Shown here: piece after piece, positions 1 to 14,800 of the stretch
How positions within the stretch are numbered: the stretch's first letter is position 1
Layout of the letters: every line of letters begins with the position of its first letter
Assembly: GCF_003590095.1 (NCBI RefSeq)
Contig: NC_039492.1
Span: 2,356,001-2,420,000 of the forward strand
From: Trichoplusia ni
Lineage: Eukaryota; Arthropoda; Insecta; Lepidoptera; Noctuidae
DNA length: 64,000 bases
Reading direction: 5' to 3'
The notes under the pieces: model-generated
The model's database searches: none
The model's input: only the letters and a program-made list of their open reading frames with translations
Told to the model about the DNA's origin: nothing
Position numbers and translations under genes: made by a program

Positions 1-707
1 AACAATGGATGTGATGTTGTCCGCATTTATTTATATTATTTATTTATTATTATATTGTAATAATAACTAATGATTATCATCGACCACTTATGCTCAGCTT
101 AGAAATAACTAACAGTCTCGCCCGAAACTAGATTAATCATGAAAGGCAGAAAAAAAGACGTCTTCTCTTGAAACGCATTTATGCTAGGTTATCAGATGAA
201 AATTTAATTTCTGCGTCACAAAATGACGCACAATTCTTTACACATGTCAAATTATCCCGTACATTCCTCCTTTCAATAAAATAAACTAACAAGACATTAG
301 GCTCACAGCAAAAGACAGACATATCAATGCATAAAAAAGACATTTCGGCTTAACGTCACATTTTATCATCAAAATAATTCATTAAAACTTTCAATACAGT
401 TTTCAAACGAAATTTTTATGAATATTTCTGTAAAAATACTAAAACACGATGAAACAACAGGTGCTGTGACCTTGGTTCTCTCTTAAATAATTTATTGGGT
501 ATTATAAATCGCGGATTTGCGAGACCGCGGGATCAAAACTCGTTTTATGGGCGATAAAATTTTCATTGTACTACGATTAATGGTACCTCTATATCTTTGT
601 AGTACTACTTTGTTTATAATTGATATGGCCTATTTTTATTTTCGTTTTTTAGAACGTGAATGTGGACTGCTGTTTGATGATAATTTTCTTTAAGCTTTTG
701 AACACTC

Positions 708-750
708 TTGAACACAAGAAACTCAGTTAGACTGAGCTTCTTGTGTTCAA
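708..750. repeat. 20-bp hairpin (inverted repeat)
   Basis: Arms at 708-727 and 731-750 are reverse complements with one mismatch, separated by a 3-nt loop. The arm contains gaacacaagaa. It may be the core of a decayed foldback transposon; no terminal motifs or target duplications are evident. Confidence 0.6.
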
Positions 751-3700
751 AAGATGACTTCCAGATTTTTGTTTTCCTTACATTCCAGCAGAATTATGGC
801 ATCTAGACATTAGCCTGTTTTAGTCTTAGCATGTAGTTGCTAACAGTCAAAGTTCTGCAACTAATGACTTGCTATTGCCAAAATTAAAAAATAAAAATCT
901 AAAAAGTACGTTCAACATTTCTCAACTTTTCGACCTATGTCCACGTTTACTTAAAATAATCACAAAAACCTTCTAAATGCTAATAAGTCGTCTCTAAAAG
1001 GTTAATAGCCATGGTTTTATGTATTCGTATGGATGAATGGCGATGCCGGCGTCAACCATAAAAATTACTGCCGACAACTTTCTTCGTAAATGTCAAATGT
1101 TTGTAACTACATCTAATGTTACCGATTTCTTTTGCGTTTACGGTATTTAGACACTTTCTTTTGTTTTTCTGAAAAAAAAAATATCCCGAGCTAAAGAATT
1201 TAATTCTTATATCGCAGGGGGTTTCACAAACATTCAAGGCATAGTCCCAAAGACTGAGTTTTAATGAAACGTACCTTCATTATTTTAGTGTGGTCTTCTA
1301 TCTTCATATATTGATACATATGTATATGTTGCCACAGAAGAACAAAGGTTTCCCACATTTTCTTCATAATCATTTTACTAACCCAAAATGATCAAGACCA
1401 AAGAAAAGCTATAAATTCGCCTTTTTCCTGTACTAAATAAAAACTTTTTGATTACAGTGCTTTAACTAATACTTTTATGTCTATCCCTAAGTCTATTTCA
1501 GTTTTCCTGTACGAAATTCTCTAAGAATATTCGGCCTGATTACCAGAAACTTAAAAGCTTGTGTTATGTCAAACTGTTCTAAAACTATTGTTATTTTTGG
1601 CCACCGGCGCCCAAACGACTTCCCAATTTAATACGAACCTACTGACATATGTTTGTCTCTTTCTCACATATCACATTTAGATTTAGTTTATCTTTTTGTT
1701 TTGTCTGACATTTTTATGACATTACTGTGGTTTGTAATTGTTGTAGACAGAGATGGAGATGTTTGATATATATTTCTTTCTTGCTCTTACACGGGCAAAT
1801 TTGATTGCAAAGGTGTTGTTTAATGATTTAGGACAACGAAAAGAAGTTTTGTTTTGAAATGTATTTTGGATATTCCATCTCTTTTACTCGCTGTCAAACC
1901 ATGTGGGTCTTTTATACAGAATTATGGAACAAACGTTCCTGTTTTTAACAAAGTTGTTTAACTTGAAATTGGGTTCCTTATGTATTCTTTACGAGAATTT
2001 TATATCGGGAAGTTATAAAGCAACCTGTTTCTTTATTTATGTATCCTTTTATATCTTTAGCATTAAATAACATTTTGACTATTCGATTTTCAATATTTTT
2101 GACCTTACTTTATAATCACAATTGGTCGCCAGTTTGATACTGTTTGTCTTTTTACTTTAGAAATAAGGTACCCTTTATCAGTAGAAATCTAGCCAATATC
2201 TATAAAACACTAACTCTTATTATAGTATGCTATATTCGTAATGAAGATGTTTAAATAAGAACGAATAAATAATATCTTTCACCAATCTAGCGTATTTTAA
2301 TACAGGTCATTGCTAACACATCTTCAAACGACACTATGTCAATTTATAGAGGCTTAAAACGAAAATCACGACAGTACAGTTAGTAATATTCAACAACAAA
2401 AAAACATTTTTTCTATCGTAAAACAGATTGAAATAGAAACAAAAGCAATTTTCTTTTTCGTATTTTTCGTAACCCGTCTTTCAATCTTCTGAAAGACAGT
2501 TACACATTCGCCTTTTTCATTCATCTGTCATCCATATCTTGACATAAATATTGTGGGATTGTTTATTCTGATTCTCTACAATATCTGTATTCGAATATAC
2601 TCGTATTTTCGATTTAGCGTCAGTGTCTTAGAAAATTGTTTATATGGTGTTTTCTTTAGCTAGTGGTAGTATCGTAATTTTATTTCATTATACTAGATTT
2701 TTACAGCTAAAGAAGCCTCTTAGTTAATTAATTGTAGTTTCAAAGGCTCTTCTGATTCAATGTTAAATTTACAATGTCTATAACTCATAGTCATACTGGT
2801 TTTATGTGGATTTAGATATTTTATTATTTATTGTTGTTTGTACTTCCCCTCTTCCTGAGAAGTATCAATTAGCCATTAATTCTTAACTTATCTCTTTTGT
2901 TATTTAGGAGTTATAAATCATTATCTACATTACGAATAAGTACTTAAAGTGTCTGTTGGATATTCAAGCCATAACCAATAATAATAGGTATCATTTCAAA
3001 TTCCTAAAATAATTTATCATGATATAAAAATAAAAACTCAGCGCCTTTCATTTTTGAATAGCAACACGCGTTCTCGCGTCAGTTAATATTCTTAAAGGCG
3101 TTTGTCTACATAAAAATGGCGTTGAAACGAAAATTAATCAAGCTGAACAAACAGTTTGACTTTGAAAGACCTAAATTTGTTTGCTTCAGTACCAATTTGT
3201 CAATATTATATCTCGTGGCAGAGTTTGTGAAGAATTACTTTCTAAACTTTTAGACTTCAGAGGAATGAACTTTGGAAAATGTAGGCGTGCTAAATCGACT
3301 TGATAATAACCATCGTTTTCTATACAATACGTTTAAGTTTGTTCATGTGAATACTGTGACAAACCCCAAAATGGTTAGGTTTGTCAAGTGACTGGAGGAG
3401 AAGAGATACAGAAATAATTCCCCATTCTTCTTGGTTCAATAATCACAAACTAATTACAACAAGCATTATAAATATTTTCATAAAAAAAACAAATGACGTC
3501 ACACTTTCTATTTACATCGCTACACGTGCTCTGGCAAATCATCAGCTGTTCGTAGCGGCTACGCTCGTAGCACGTAGCGCGTCGTAGCGTATTGATCGTA
3601 GCGTGGCCGCCCCACGCGCTCGCGGTTCTAAGCTTTTAACGATTGTATCGTTTGAAGGGCGGATTTGTTTGGTTTGTTAGTCGGTATGGTACGGATTATA

Positions 3701-4667
3701 TTGGCTTATGTTAACAAATGGGCACGAATAAGGGTACGTCAGAACTAAAACTACGCTAAGCTTACTTAACCTATTACTTTTGTCCTACCTTTTGGCTACA
3801 ACTGCAATACTACTAAAAGTTAATAAATAATACACTTTAATACGTTAAAAATAAAACACAAATTCATAGCACAGCCTTATCTTGATTTAGCGCTACCATT
3901 TGCAGCAGTAAATCGCTATAAAAATAAAATTATACGAATTTTCTCGAGTAATTCTTGACAATAAATCATGGAGTTTCGCTTGACCCGCGTATTGTGCCTT
4001 TCTGAGTCATAAGAGCTTGATGGATAGATACCTAGATAATATAGGAGGTATGTAGAGGCTTTCTTCAAATGAAATATGGTTTTATTTCGTTCGAGCAATC
4101 TTTTTTGACGTGAACGTAGTAGTTTTTTATATAAAATTACAAAGTTGTATACAAAATTGAATATAAAGGTAAAAAGGTAAATTTAAGTGCGATTTTATGT
4201 ATTTTCTTAGGATACATTTATGAAAAGCAATGTTGGGCAGAAAAGCGCCTTTATCAGGGAGGCTTTTCATGACAATGATGTATACCTACATATAAAGTTT
4301 CGTGTTCTTATTGAACTAAGCCAGTTACTTTCATTATAAAGAAAAGTGCTCGTCAGTGTAAACAATTTTAACAGACAATATTCATCTATCAATAGACACT
4401 TATCTGAGTAGGCATTAAAAATACCTATCCAAAAAGCTTTCACCAAAAATAATGCCAAAAATTCACATAACTTTAAAAAACATACCCGACTTTTAAAATT
4501 AAAAAAGAGACAATACCCACCCGCTAAACCTTAACCCTCCACACGTCCTTCAGGACTTGACACATAACCCTAAAATGGCAGCGCATTGTTCACTCAACCC
4601 TCGACCGCAGTTGACACGTACGTAATCAACCAACTGTTTGCTAGTTGCTTACTGTTAGCTGTTGCGG

Positions 4668-4706
4668 GTTGCCGGGTTGCCGGGTTGCCGGGTTGTCGGG
4701 TTGCAT
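4668..4706. repeat. 8-bp minisatellite, unit ccgggttg
   Basis: About five tandem copies of an 8-bp GC-rich unit, the last with a C to T change, inside AT-rich DNA. No function can be inferred. Confidence 0.8.
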
Positions 4707-5511
4707 GAATTTATAATCACAGAAGAACGTGGTTGTTTCATACTAGTGGATGTTTGACCGCACTTGTAAATAGATATTGATAATTGATTAAATAATAAGC
4801 TACTTGAAATCAGTCAACTATCACGTGCGCAGTAATAGTTTAAACAAAACAAGACTATTAATAAACACTAAATCCTAAGCTGTACAAAATGAATCACATT
4901 AATTGTCAACGGCCGACACATTGCATTCATCCTTTAATATTTAAAATCTTAATTTTTAATTAGTTTATAGAAACCAAAATATACATTTATCACCAATAAA
5001 AAGCCTACGCAAAATATTTTATGTCTGCTTGTTGCTTTTGAGTTCAACTGCCTGTCTGTCTATCCGACTATAATCAAAACGGTATTCCTCTCTGAAACCG
5101 TGAATCCTGTTACTAAAGAACTCTGCAATACATTGCAAGGACTCGGGAACGTTAAAAGAATGCAGGTACCCGACACGAGGTCCGTTTAAACGGAATTTTA
5201 TATTAATGCAGACTCCTGTAAGCGTTTATAATGAAATTTTTCAGAGTCACAGGGAACAGGGAAAAATATAAAACCAGTCAAGTGCGAGTTGGATTTGCGA
5301 AACGAAGGGTACTTAGTTTCGAGGAAACTTCTGTAAAATATGCTAAGGAAAAACAAATCGGATGTGTGAAAAAGTTATTGTGGGTATTCACATCCAATTG
5401 AGGATCCATTTTGAACCTTTGGGTACGGAACCCAAAAATGTAAAGACTTAATGACGCTTCAGTATATCGCTCTTTCTCTCTGTCTCAAAAAAACGAACCA
5501 CTTAAAAATCC

Positions 5512-5585
5512 AAATTGATTTATTCAAATATCAAATTACACTATGTAATTATAAAAGTAGCACTTTTGAAACGTCAAGATTGCAC
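5512..5585. repeat. LINE-tail-like dispersed repeat fragment
   Basis: The stretch combines a tttattcaaat motif with tagcacttttgaaacgtca. This combination is familiar from the 3' parts of lepidopteran LINE copies; a related motif set occurs at 59340-59560 in this window. Assignment rests on recognition of the motif, not on an alignment. Confidence 0.4.
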
Positions 5586-5654
5586 TGCACAGCGCCCTGA
5601 TTTGCCAACTCTACACTGTATTTTTCAAGTCCCCGTAATAAGGGATTGAATACG

Positions 5655-5730
5655 TGTGCCACAAGTCTTTCATAAACACTCAAGTCACATGTACAAAGAC
5701 ACCCAGACTCAGGACAGACGATCGTAACCG
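5655..5730 (-). repeat. SINE tail fragment
   Basis: Contains cacatgtacaaagacaccc followed by agactcaggac. The same block occurs in reverse orientation at 36712-36745 and, diverged, at 40908-40940. In the 36.6-kb copy this block is the 3' body of a tRNA-derived SINE, so this is the 3' portion of another copy on the minus strand. Confidence 0.55.
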
Positions 5731-5825
5731 ATTAAACCGCAAACGATATTAGAATAGACATAGACTTCATTTCTCAAAAAGTTCGTGATTACTTAAAACT
5801 AATAACCTTTTTTCCTTGTCCTCAG

Positions 5826-8800
5826 GGAGAAAAAGACAACGGCAAAAACTGCATCCTCTCGTGTGAGAAAAGGAAAGCTGACGACACAGATATCAATAAG
5901 GACCTAAAAAAGGTAAGAAATCATTCCCATAACTTTATATGTATATTATTATATTTTCCGTCCTGCAAATAGACACAATAGTTGAACAATAGCAGTATTT
6001 TTATATGACTGATGGGATAAAGAAATGATGAAGAACGGGAAATTAAAAAAGTATTTTTCAAGATTTTCCGACTGCTAGAAGGGCGAAGCTTAAAGTTATA
6101 GTATGTGTTAATCCTTATTTATTTCTTCACGAAAAACAATGATTACGTGATTATTTAATCATAATAGTCGTAAAAAAATCATTTTAACGAGTTAATTCTC
6201 AACTTAAGGACTACTCCTAAATACAAATCAAACCATCATTCAAAAGTTAACTATGTAATTTATATCAAATTCACAAAATAATTATTATAATATAACTTGA
6301 AGCAACTTTGACTTAAGTATTATTTATGCAGACAACCTTTTAAAATACAGCGAGGCGGCATACAAAACACAAAAGTGATGTTCGCTACTTAGACTTACAA
6401 ATGGCATTTCCTGAATATTTCTTAAGCTCAAGAGAAAGATTCCTTCCTAGTTTCAGTCATGTTTTAAATATTACTGTTTAGTTTATGAACGTTAAGTACA
6501 GCGATAAAAGTGAGATTAAGTGTGCTTTAGGAGAATAACGAGAAAAACTGTTGTTATTATATCTGAAAAGATAAAGAAACTTATTTAATATGTAAAAAAA
6601 ATGAAAATAAAGTTTGTAAAAAAATGTGTAAAAAGTTTTCTGCGTCTTGTTCATAAGTATCTATTTGTCTTTCATTATAGACTTGTAGAAATCTTTATGG
6701 GAGAACGTTTCCCATAAGCGAGCCATAATTTTATCACTTTCCGCCAAAATAAAGCAATAAAACTACAGAATAATGTTTTCTATACCTGCCTCCCGATCTT
6801 TCATTGAACATTTCACCAAACAGACAGACCTCAAAATAATTTTCAAGAATTCAACCGTGTAACTAATAAAATTCCTAACACTCCACTGCCGTGCGTATAA
6901 ATAAAGACATTACACTGGCGAGCACATAAAGACGGCATTACTACACATCGGGACAAAATAACTTCGATCACGCGATCTGATGTGGTAGATATTACCTCGA
7001 GTGCCGATAAAACGCGAACACACAAACTGGGGACCTAAGTTTCGGATAACTTTTGTATGTTGTTGGGTTCTTGTGTCACCAGTTTCAACTCGCTTACTCT
7101 ATCCCAACAGAGGCTTATCTTGATGTTCTGACATTTTTGTTGCATGATTTTGATAGCATAAGGTGCAGGTTGGATTCCCAATGCAGGCAAATTACTAGTG
7201 GTTTTTACACGGTTAATACTTTCTTAATTATTTCAAGACACCTCTGAGAAACGATGAAGGATAATATTTGTAAGAAATATGGATTCCTAATATTCGAATC
7301 TCAATTTGCCAACCGTGTTGTAATCAATTCTCAAACCTTTCGTAAAAGGGAAGAGTAGAGCAGTAGTAATAGAGAAACAGTAGAGAAACATTCAACTATC
7401 CCTATCCATGTAGCATTTTAGACAAGCGCTACCTACCGAATCAACATAACTGACACAAAATTTCAGTCATTTCAAAGTCTTACTAATTTCACAAAACGAC
7501 TACCTATCTAACGCCTACTAGCTATCAGAAATAATAACTGAACTATTACCAACGATCAAACTATTAGTATGATAGTCGTGAAAAACGACGAAAGCCTTAC
7601 ATCTGACGCATAAAAATGTACAGCTCTTTTAATGAAAGTGTGGAATCGACAGAATTATAAATGGCGACCGCAGTTTGTGATTGTCGTGTGTCAATATGCG
7701 GTCACGGTAATGTTGTTTATTTCGCGTCATCATCAACGTGCTTAAAATAATTTAATAACGTGAAATTTAAGTGTCACTCAGAAACGGTTAACTACACTAT
7801 CTAAGTACTTGCTATATAGGTGAAAATGTGAAAAACATACATTCAATATTCTTTTCCACTAAGTATTGCGTCGATAGTCCCAATTTGTAACGTGACATGA
7901 AATTCACGTGGACTGCTCACGTTGTGATAGAAAATAGATTCAGTTTCCTTTACTTTTGATACTTTACTAGAAGCTAGTTACATAGTCAGAGTGAAAAATG
8001 ACAACATCGAAACAAAATTAAGAAAATCATTTAGGTTACCTCCATTTTAAAAATAGAGAAAAAAGTCATTACCATTCGTTATGTATCTCTTTAACAATAC
8101 AAAAACGCTAATTCATATTTAAGTCGAAAACAGGGAAACAAACTCCTTAACAAGACCATAACCTCACCCAATTACGGAAAACACAGCATCATTTTAATAA
8201 TGAACAAAGAGACGAGTATGAAATAAAAACAAAATTGAAATAAAAAATGTACCAAGTTCTAAATTCAAGTGGTCGTCAAGTCGGGTCATTTTGTTTTCAT
8301 TATCTCTGGGAGGCGTGTTGGGGAGCCACGAATTTACTACAAAGACTGCACTCTATACTAATTTAAATACATTACTTGTTTGAAAGAGTCCGTTGTTATG
8401 GTACTACCTACCACCTCTTTAATTTATAACCATCTGTGGAAGCGAGATGCCGCTATACTGGATGTAGAGCCCCATCCCTCTTTCACAACCGCAAGTCTTA
8501 CGTTAAGTGGTGTTGGTAGAGTAGAATTGTACTCTACTTAGGTATACATTGAATCCTTTTGTTTTTAGTTGAAGATCTGGGATAGTGCAAGCTAATTACT
8601 GCTTTAAGTCGGTTTAGTAGGTTTTGGTTTTGAATGGATTAAATTCTTTGTAATTAAATTGTTGAGACTGATTTTGTAGAGTAAAGGATTGTGAGGACGA
8701 ACATACAAGAAATGTAAAATGTATATGACTCAAGCGGGAAAATACATTTGTTTTCTTACTGTTCTATTAATGGTGATTCATACTATTTCAATGGATTACT

Positions 8801-11800
8801 TAAACGCTCAAAATATAATTCTAACCAAGCGACTAAAACTCAATTTTTAATTTATTAATTATTACGAATATTTCAATTATCTATTGATTTAAGCATCCAT
8901 TTTCCCGAATGTAATTATAAAATCGAAACAAACTGAACATAAAATAAACATCAAAGTAATAAATAAATAGATAGTATGAGGCTTCCAAATACGAGGTTAC
9001 GCAACTCGTAACAATAAATTGAAAGTTTCAATAGAAACTGAATACAAAATGGCCGCATCAACATATGAAGTTGTATTTGCGTACCGTTTATTAATCAAAC
9101 TGAAACACCTAACTTTTGTCTGTATGTTTGTTCGCTTGCTTACGTGACTAAACTGTTGAGAGGAATATGGATTTAATTTTAAATGAACTACTTGACTCCA
9201 CCAATATTAAATTATAATTGCGGTCAAGTTTAAAGGCTTTCTTAATTATTCTAAGACACCACTGACAAAGAAAATGTCTTAAGGAAAATGGGATTCCAAA
9301 TATAGATAATTGAAACTACCAAACCACAGTGAGCTATTGTGATGGTCAATGCTCAAACCTTTCCTATATGGGATGAGGCCTGTGCCCAGTTTCAGGACTA
9401 AAATAGGCTGTCCAACACACGGCTGCATGTTTCATTTTGAATTGTGTTTTTACTAAGAATATTTTTTTTAAATAAAAAAAAAACAAGGCGGTGATAATAT
9501 TTATCAAAACTATGATGTGAAATGAAAATTGTGCGACAGCCACATTTGCACAATTTATATTGTAAATACCTACTACACAGTTATAATTGAACATACGTAA
9601 TACCGTCCCTGTTTATCACTGTATTACATGTATAAATTCCGATTTTTAATCGGCTTACGTGCCACTATATACAAATGGGGAGCAAAAATATTTTTATTCG
9701 TTCATCAAATTAATGACTGTTAATACCAGTATCGCATAACAATTATGTTTCCTTTACAAAATACGAATAAAACGAGCAACGCACTCCATCAATTAATGTT
9801 CGAACATGTTCGAATTAAAAAGCAAAATGGCGGTAATCCTTGCGATATGACGTCAGAGCTGATCGACCAATCAGCGCTAAGCCCCAGCTGTTGTTCAGTT
9901 TTAATCAGGCAGAGATATTAAATCAGTAAATGTATAAATGCCATTGTTGGCGTTGAGTGATTAATTACAAAATTTACATGTATACAATATTGTATATAAT
10001 TGTATTGTTTACGCTGCTTTAATAAGACATGTTGATTTTATGGTACTTTGGTAAATGTTTGGAGGACATTTTGATGTAAAAGTTGGTTTCTAGGTACTTC
10101 CTTTTACTTGCATGGATGTGCAATTATCTTAACTACTCTATGTCAAACTGTTTTAACTGGTTCTATGTCAGATTTCATCGTTATCTTTAGAGCAGTTTAG
10201 ACTTTTAATGTATAAAAGATATACCATACTGAAATACTCACTACTTGGTATCAAATCGTGACGTCAGTTAACCTACGCGAATAAACCCACTTCATCTTAA
10301 TACTATTATATTATGTTAATAAAAATGAAAGCACATTAAAAACATTTAAGTGACTCTGAAGTTGAATGGACAAAACTTTAATAAATTAATACTAAATAAG
10401 TAACTTTAACTGTAAATTCATACACAAGCAAAACCGCAAAGCATGTTAATCTAGTTTCGTCCATACCCAGTCCCTATCAACCTTATGTGTGATATACCTA
10501 CTTTTACGCTATAAAAAACGAAGAGCTCATAAACAAAACTTTGATATTAAACGAACTCCGAAACTATCGCGGGTATACAAAGGCATAGTTTGGGAACATG
10601 AACCGCAAACGATAACAAAGTCGGTAGAGATCAATATACAACACTAGCTGTTGCCCGCGACTGCGTCCCCGTGGGTAGAAGATATAAGCTATGATTTACA
10701 CCTGCCCTGTTTTTTTCACATTTTCCATTTTATCTTCGTTCCTGTTAGTCGCAGCCTGATGGTTTATAGCCTAAAGCCTTCCTCGATGATGGTGTATTCA
10801 ACACAAAAATATTTATTCAATTTGGGCCAGTAGTTCCTGAGATAGCGCGTTCAAACAAACAAACAAACTCTTCAGCTTTATATATTAGTATGTAGATATG
10901 TTCATATAATATATGTAATGTAAATGTAGAGACATTTTAATGGTTTTTGTTGTGTTACTATTTGAGTAATATGTTTAGATTGTGATTTGATAGTTGGCCG
11001 TTTTTTTTTAATCTATATACACGGTGTTTGTGGTGTTTGCCGAGGATTTTTTGGAAAGATATCCTGCTAGAATAAAAATGATATCGGTTTCAGGTATACT
11101 CACTTACTTAGGAAGCTTTTTGAAAAAAAGGAAATCGCTTTAGTGTATTAGGAGTGAGAGAGCCTATTATCACCGTATTTGTTGAACTAAGACTTACAGT
11201 TGTTTTTTTTTTTAACATTATAATACAAATACATTATTGGTTTCCTCGGGCTGTATTTTTTATATCATTACTTAACAAAATAAATATCATTCAATACAAT
11301 TCCTCAAAAGAGGGACTCTACAAAACACCGCGATAAAAATCAATGAAGCACTCGACTAAATTGTTTCCTTTAAATAACAAAAAAAACTTTTGTAATTTTC
11401 TCCTCGTTTCCTTTGTCCCTAAAGACAAAAGTTTTTACCCATCTGTTTGGACCCTATATGTGACGTGACCCAATGTTTTTACTCACATCCTGAATTGTCA
11501 CTCAACTTGAATTGACTTCATTTTACCCTCGGGATTTTAAGTTCAATAAACTAGGGAGCTACGATGTCAATTTGATGCTTTTATGTAAGATGTGTTTTAT
11601 ATAAGATAAAATATTTTATTATAACTGTTAATATGTTCCTCATATATGTATGCTTACCTGAACCATTTACCAAAGTGTGATAAAATTTACCTTGTTCTGA
11701 GTATGCGTAGATTTCTGGATCAATACCAGTGACCAATATTTTTTACTTTGACATAAATATAAAACATATCAACTTTCATTTCACAACAGCTAAAGGCAAA

Positions 11801-14800
11801 TTTACAAACACATAAAACACAGAACATAATTTTCTTTACATTTGAGGAGTCAAAAATTCATTATAATTTTCAAAGAAGTTGTTAATATTATAATTACATC
11901 AAAATTTATATAATACTGCAACATATAAATTACAATGATCGTAGAATTTCACTCGTCCTCCATCGTAGCTTGCGTAGCGTTAATAACAGCTACGACGTAG
12001 CAAACATGCAGTCTACAAGTCTACATCCATAATGCATATTTGTTATTACATTTTGAATTTGATCCAACATTGGTGCCAACAAATTGCGATGTGAACAAGT
12101 TATGAAGGGCAACCAACATATACTGTAGGTTACCATGGCAACCGAAGTTATATACGAAATTGGTTTTTGTAGAGCGGTAATCTTGTTACACATTTTTCAT
12201 ACACCTTTTGTTTTGCAAATGTTCGCTTTGGGTGATAACGATATATTTACCGTGCTGTGTGTGTAAATAAAAATATTCAAAACAAATTGAAACATTTCTG
12301 AATGTGAATTGCCTGTAAAGTTATGTTTTATTTCATGTGTAATACGTATTTCTAGATTTCAATAGAACTGTGAAGCATACTGTAGTGGAAAAACAATTAA
12401 ACATAAAATACAAAGGTAGAAAGCTCAGACCACGTAGGAAAAGGAGACACCTACGTTACATTTACGTTGTACCAAAGCCTATCTACGTGCGAACTACTGT
12501 AGCCTGAAAACAATAGGTTTTATTATTTTTTTCTTTTGTTTCAGGCGAAGTTGGAAACAAAAGCTTTGAAAGCAAAAAGGCCCGGCTTCACAGATGACCG
12601 GTACAACGAGACATCTTACTATATTGAAAATGGTTTGTATATTTACATTTTAGAATAACATAAACTATGCCTCACGGGAAAACAAGTGAAAGGGCTTGAA
12701 ATTCGAAAAAAAACTACATTTTCCAGAACATCAAGCATTTACCCAAAAATCAACTTGAAAAATAAACTAAATTTTGCAAAAACCTTTGTCTTCTATTTAA
12801 TCTAGATACGATACTTAATTGACCAGCAATTAACTTAAAAAATCTGCATTGTACTTTTTTGTAGAGATAGAGATATCTTCATAAAAAGTAACAAAAAAAT
12901 ATTACCATTTTCATTTACTTAAGAAATATTGCATTATTAACAGATGTTAAAATGTTACAAAGAACTATAAAACAAAAAACTGAATAAAAACTACGTAACA
13001 ATACATTCAGAACCAACGATATTTAAGAAAACTTTTCAACGACGACGCCCATTGATATACATTTTTATCTCTTAAAGTACGTCGTTTTATAAACCTTGCT
13101 TGATATTGGATTACATGAATACTTATTCTGTAAAAATATTTTAAGGGGTAAATTTTTCTCAAAATACTGTATCACATAAACTGAAATAGGTAAATAAATA
13201 TCAATTTTATCCTAACATATGTTCAAGGATAGGTAAACCATATTCTTTTCCTCCTGCATTCGCTTGAATAACTATCTAGTACTATTTCTAGTAGTATTTA
13301 TACGGAACCGTTTTTATGCAAGTCCGGCTGAATCAGTTTTATTCTCGTTGCATTGATTTTTCTTTGTTTATTTTTTTCTGGTAAAGGATCGGAGAGCATC
13401 CGAGATCCCTATTACGCGGTTGTATTTAGTTTCCAATTAAATAAAAGTTCGTTGTTACTGTATATTGTTTTCACTGTATTTTTCCCTATTCTGTGCTATT
13501 GAAACTTTTCCCTTTTTTATTTAGAAATGAACGGAAAACTCCTAAATACTGCTTATTCTTAACTTATGCTTATATGAGACTACATATCTTTAAACTAGTT
13601 CTTTTTTTACTAACTATAACTACTTTTAAATCTAACAATGTGTAACGTACCCTAAATCTACACATTTTAAATCCCTGTAATTCAATCCGCATTTTTAAAC
13701 CAAGTCTATAATTTCCACTCAAGCCATAAAGAACCATTTGAACGTTACACAACATGCTGACACTAAGTGGATGAAACAGCGGTACGTTAGTTTTCAATAT
13801 AACTAATGTCAGAAAGGCCCATTATGATCTAATGGTCTTAGTCATCTAACCGCATTGCCGTTTACAAGGCGCTGTGGTTTACGGCTATGCAGATGTTTTG
13901 GCTTAACGACGCATAACGATACCTACCTTGATATTTTTCGGGTAGTTCTAAAAGTTTCTAGGTTTTTTTTATACTCGGTGGATAGACAGGTGTGGCGTTG
14001 TAATTTATTCGTGTCACCTTGGTCGTAAATGGTTTACGATCGATTCGTTCACTAATGATTTATACTGGTGTTAAAACTGAAGTAAAATATTGACATTACC
14101 TTGCGGAATATCAAGAAGTTTACTTATGTTTGCAGCAACTTATTGCTTTCTGTAGGTATAAAAGGAGAGCAGCTTTGCAGTATTCCGTATATTAAAATAT
14201 TTGCATTGCGATTATCGTCATATTTGCCATACCACCACAATGGTTTACTCAATGATACAAAGGTTTACTCACTAGTATCGGACTCAACCGAAGTCTAAAA
14301 TCATGAGCGGTGTGGTCGCGAGTTATATTTTTGGAATTTGGTTCAATGTAACGAAAGTACCTATAAAATACTAAATGCCATCCAAATTCCAGGTCTCAGG
14401 AAAGTCTACCCCTATTACTTCACGTTCACAACATTCACCAAAGGCCGGTGGGTCGGAGAGAAGATCCTCGACGTCTTCGCCAGAGAGTTCAGGGCGCATC
14501 CCGCAGCAGAATACGAGAGATGCATCAGGGCTGGCACACTCACCGTCAACTACGAAAGAGTTGATCCCGACTACAGACTTAAACACAACGATCTACTCGC
14601 AAACGTTGTCCATAGGTAAACTATCATTAAGTTTTGTTCCGACGGTATTAGTAGTCTGCTTAAGGTAGCTACAGCACCTTAGTCCTCGATCAACACTATA
14701 CCCAGAACATTAAACACATCTACATCTCTTCAACACAATACAAAATCAAATGTTACTTTGATATCGGTATTGTAAATATTAACTTTTGTTTTCTCGCCTT

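Larger units (their letters stand above)
1..5825. other. AT-rich DNA upstream of the first recognised RPUSD2 exon
   Basis: No coding region can be supported here; open frames are short, AT-driven and without recognisable domains. The missing first exon(s) and promoter of the pseudouridine synthase gene probably lie here or further upstream. A small GC-rich patch near 3545-3630 contains repeated gtagcg/tagcg motifs and might be a promoter-proximal segment or an old repeat; the sequence does not decide. Separately listed items are a hairpin at 708-750, an 8-bp minisatellite at 4668-4706, a LINE-tail-like stretch near 5512-5585 and a SINE tail near 5655-5730. Confidence 0.5.
5913..12544. other. 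RPUSD2 intron 1 with dispersed repeats
   Basis: A 6.6-kb intron (donor gtaaga, acceptor tttcag). Recognisable content is limited to old dispersed repeats: two related SINE/LINE-like tracts (7130-7345, 9225-9425), a fragment at 8440-8510 containing gatgccgctatactggatg, and a Helitron-like element at 10643-10896. No other gene is supported. Confidence 0.6.

Noticed and set aside
3116..3250. ATG GCG TTG AAA CGA... short frame as possible first exon of RPUSD2
   Set aside because: About 42 codons with a basic start, but no donor site in the right phase and no match to the family N-terminus that I could see.
7155..7190. tRNA gene suggested by the ggttggattcc B box
   Set aside because: No matching acceptor stem or anticodon arm; the segment recurs as part of a dispersed repeat.
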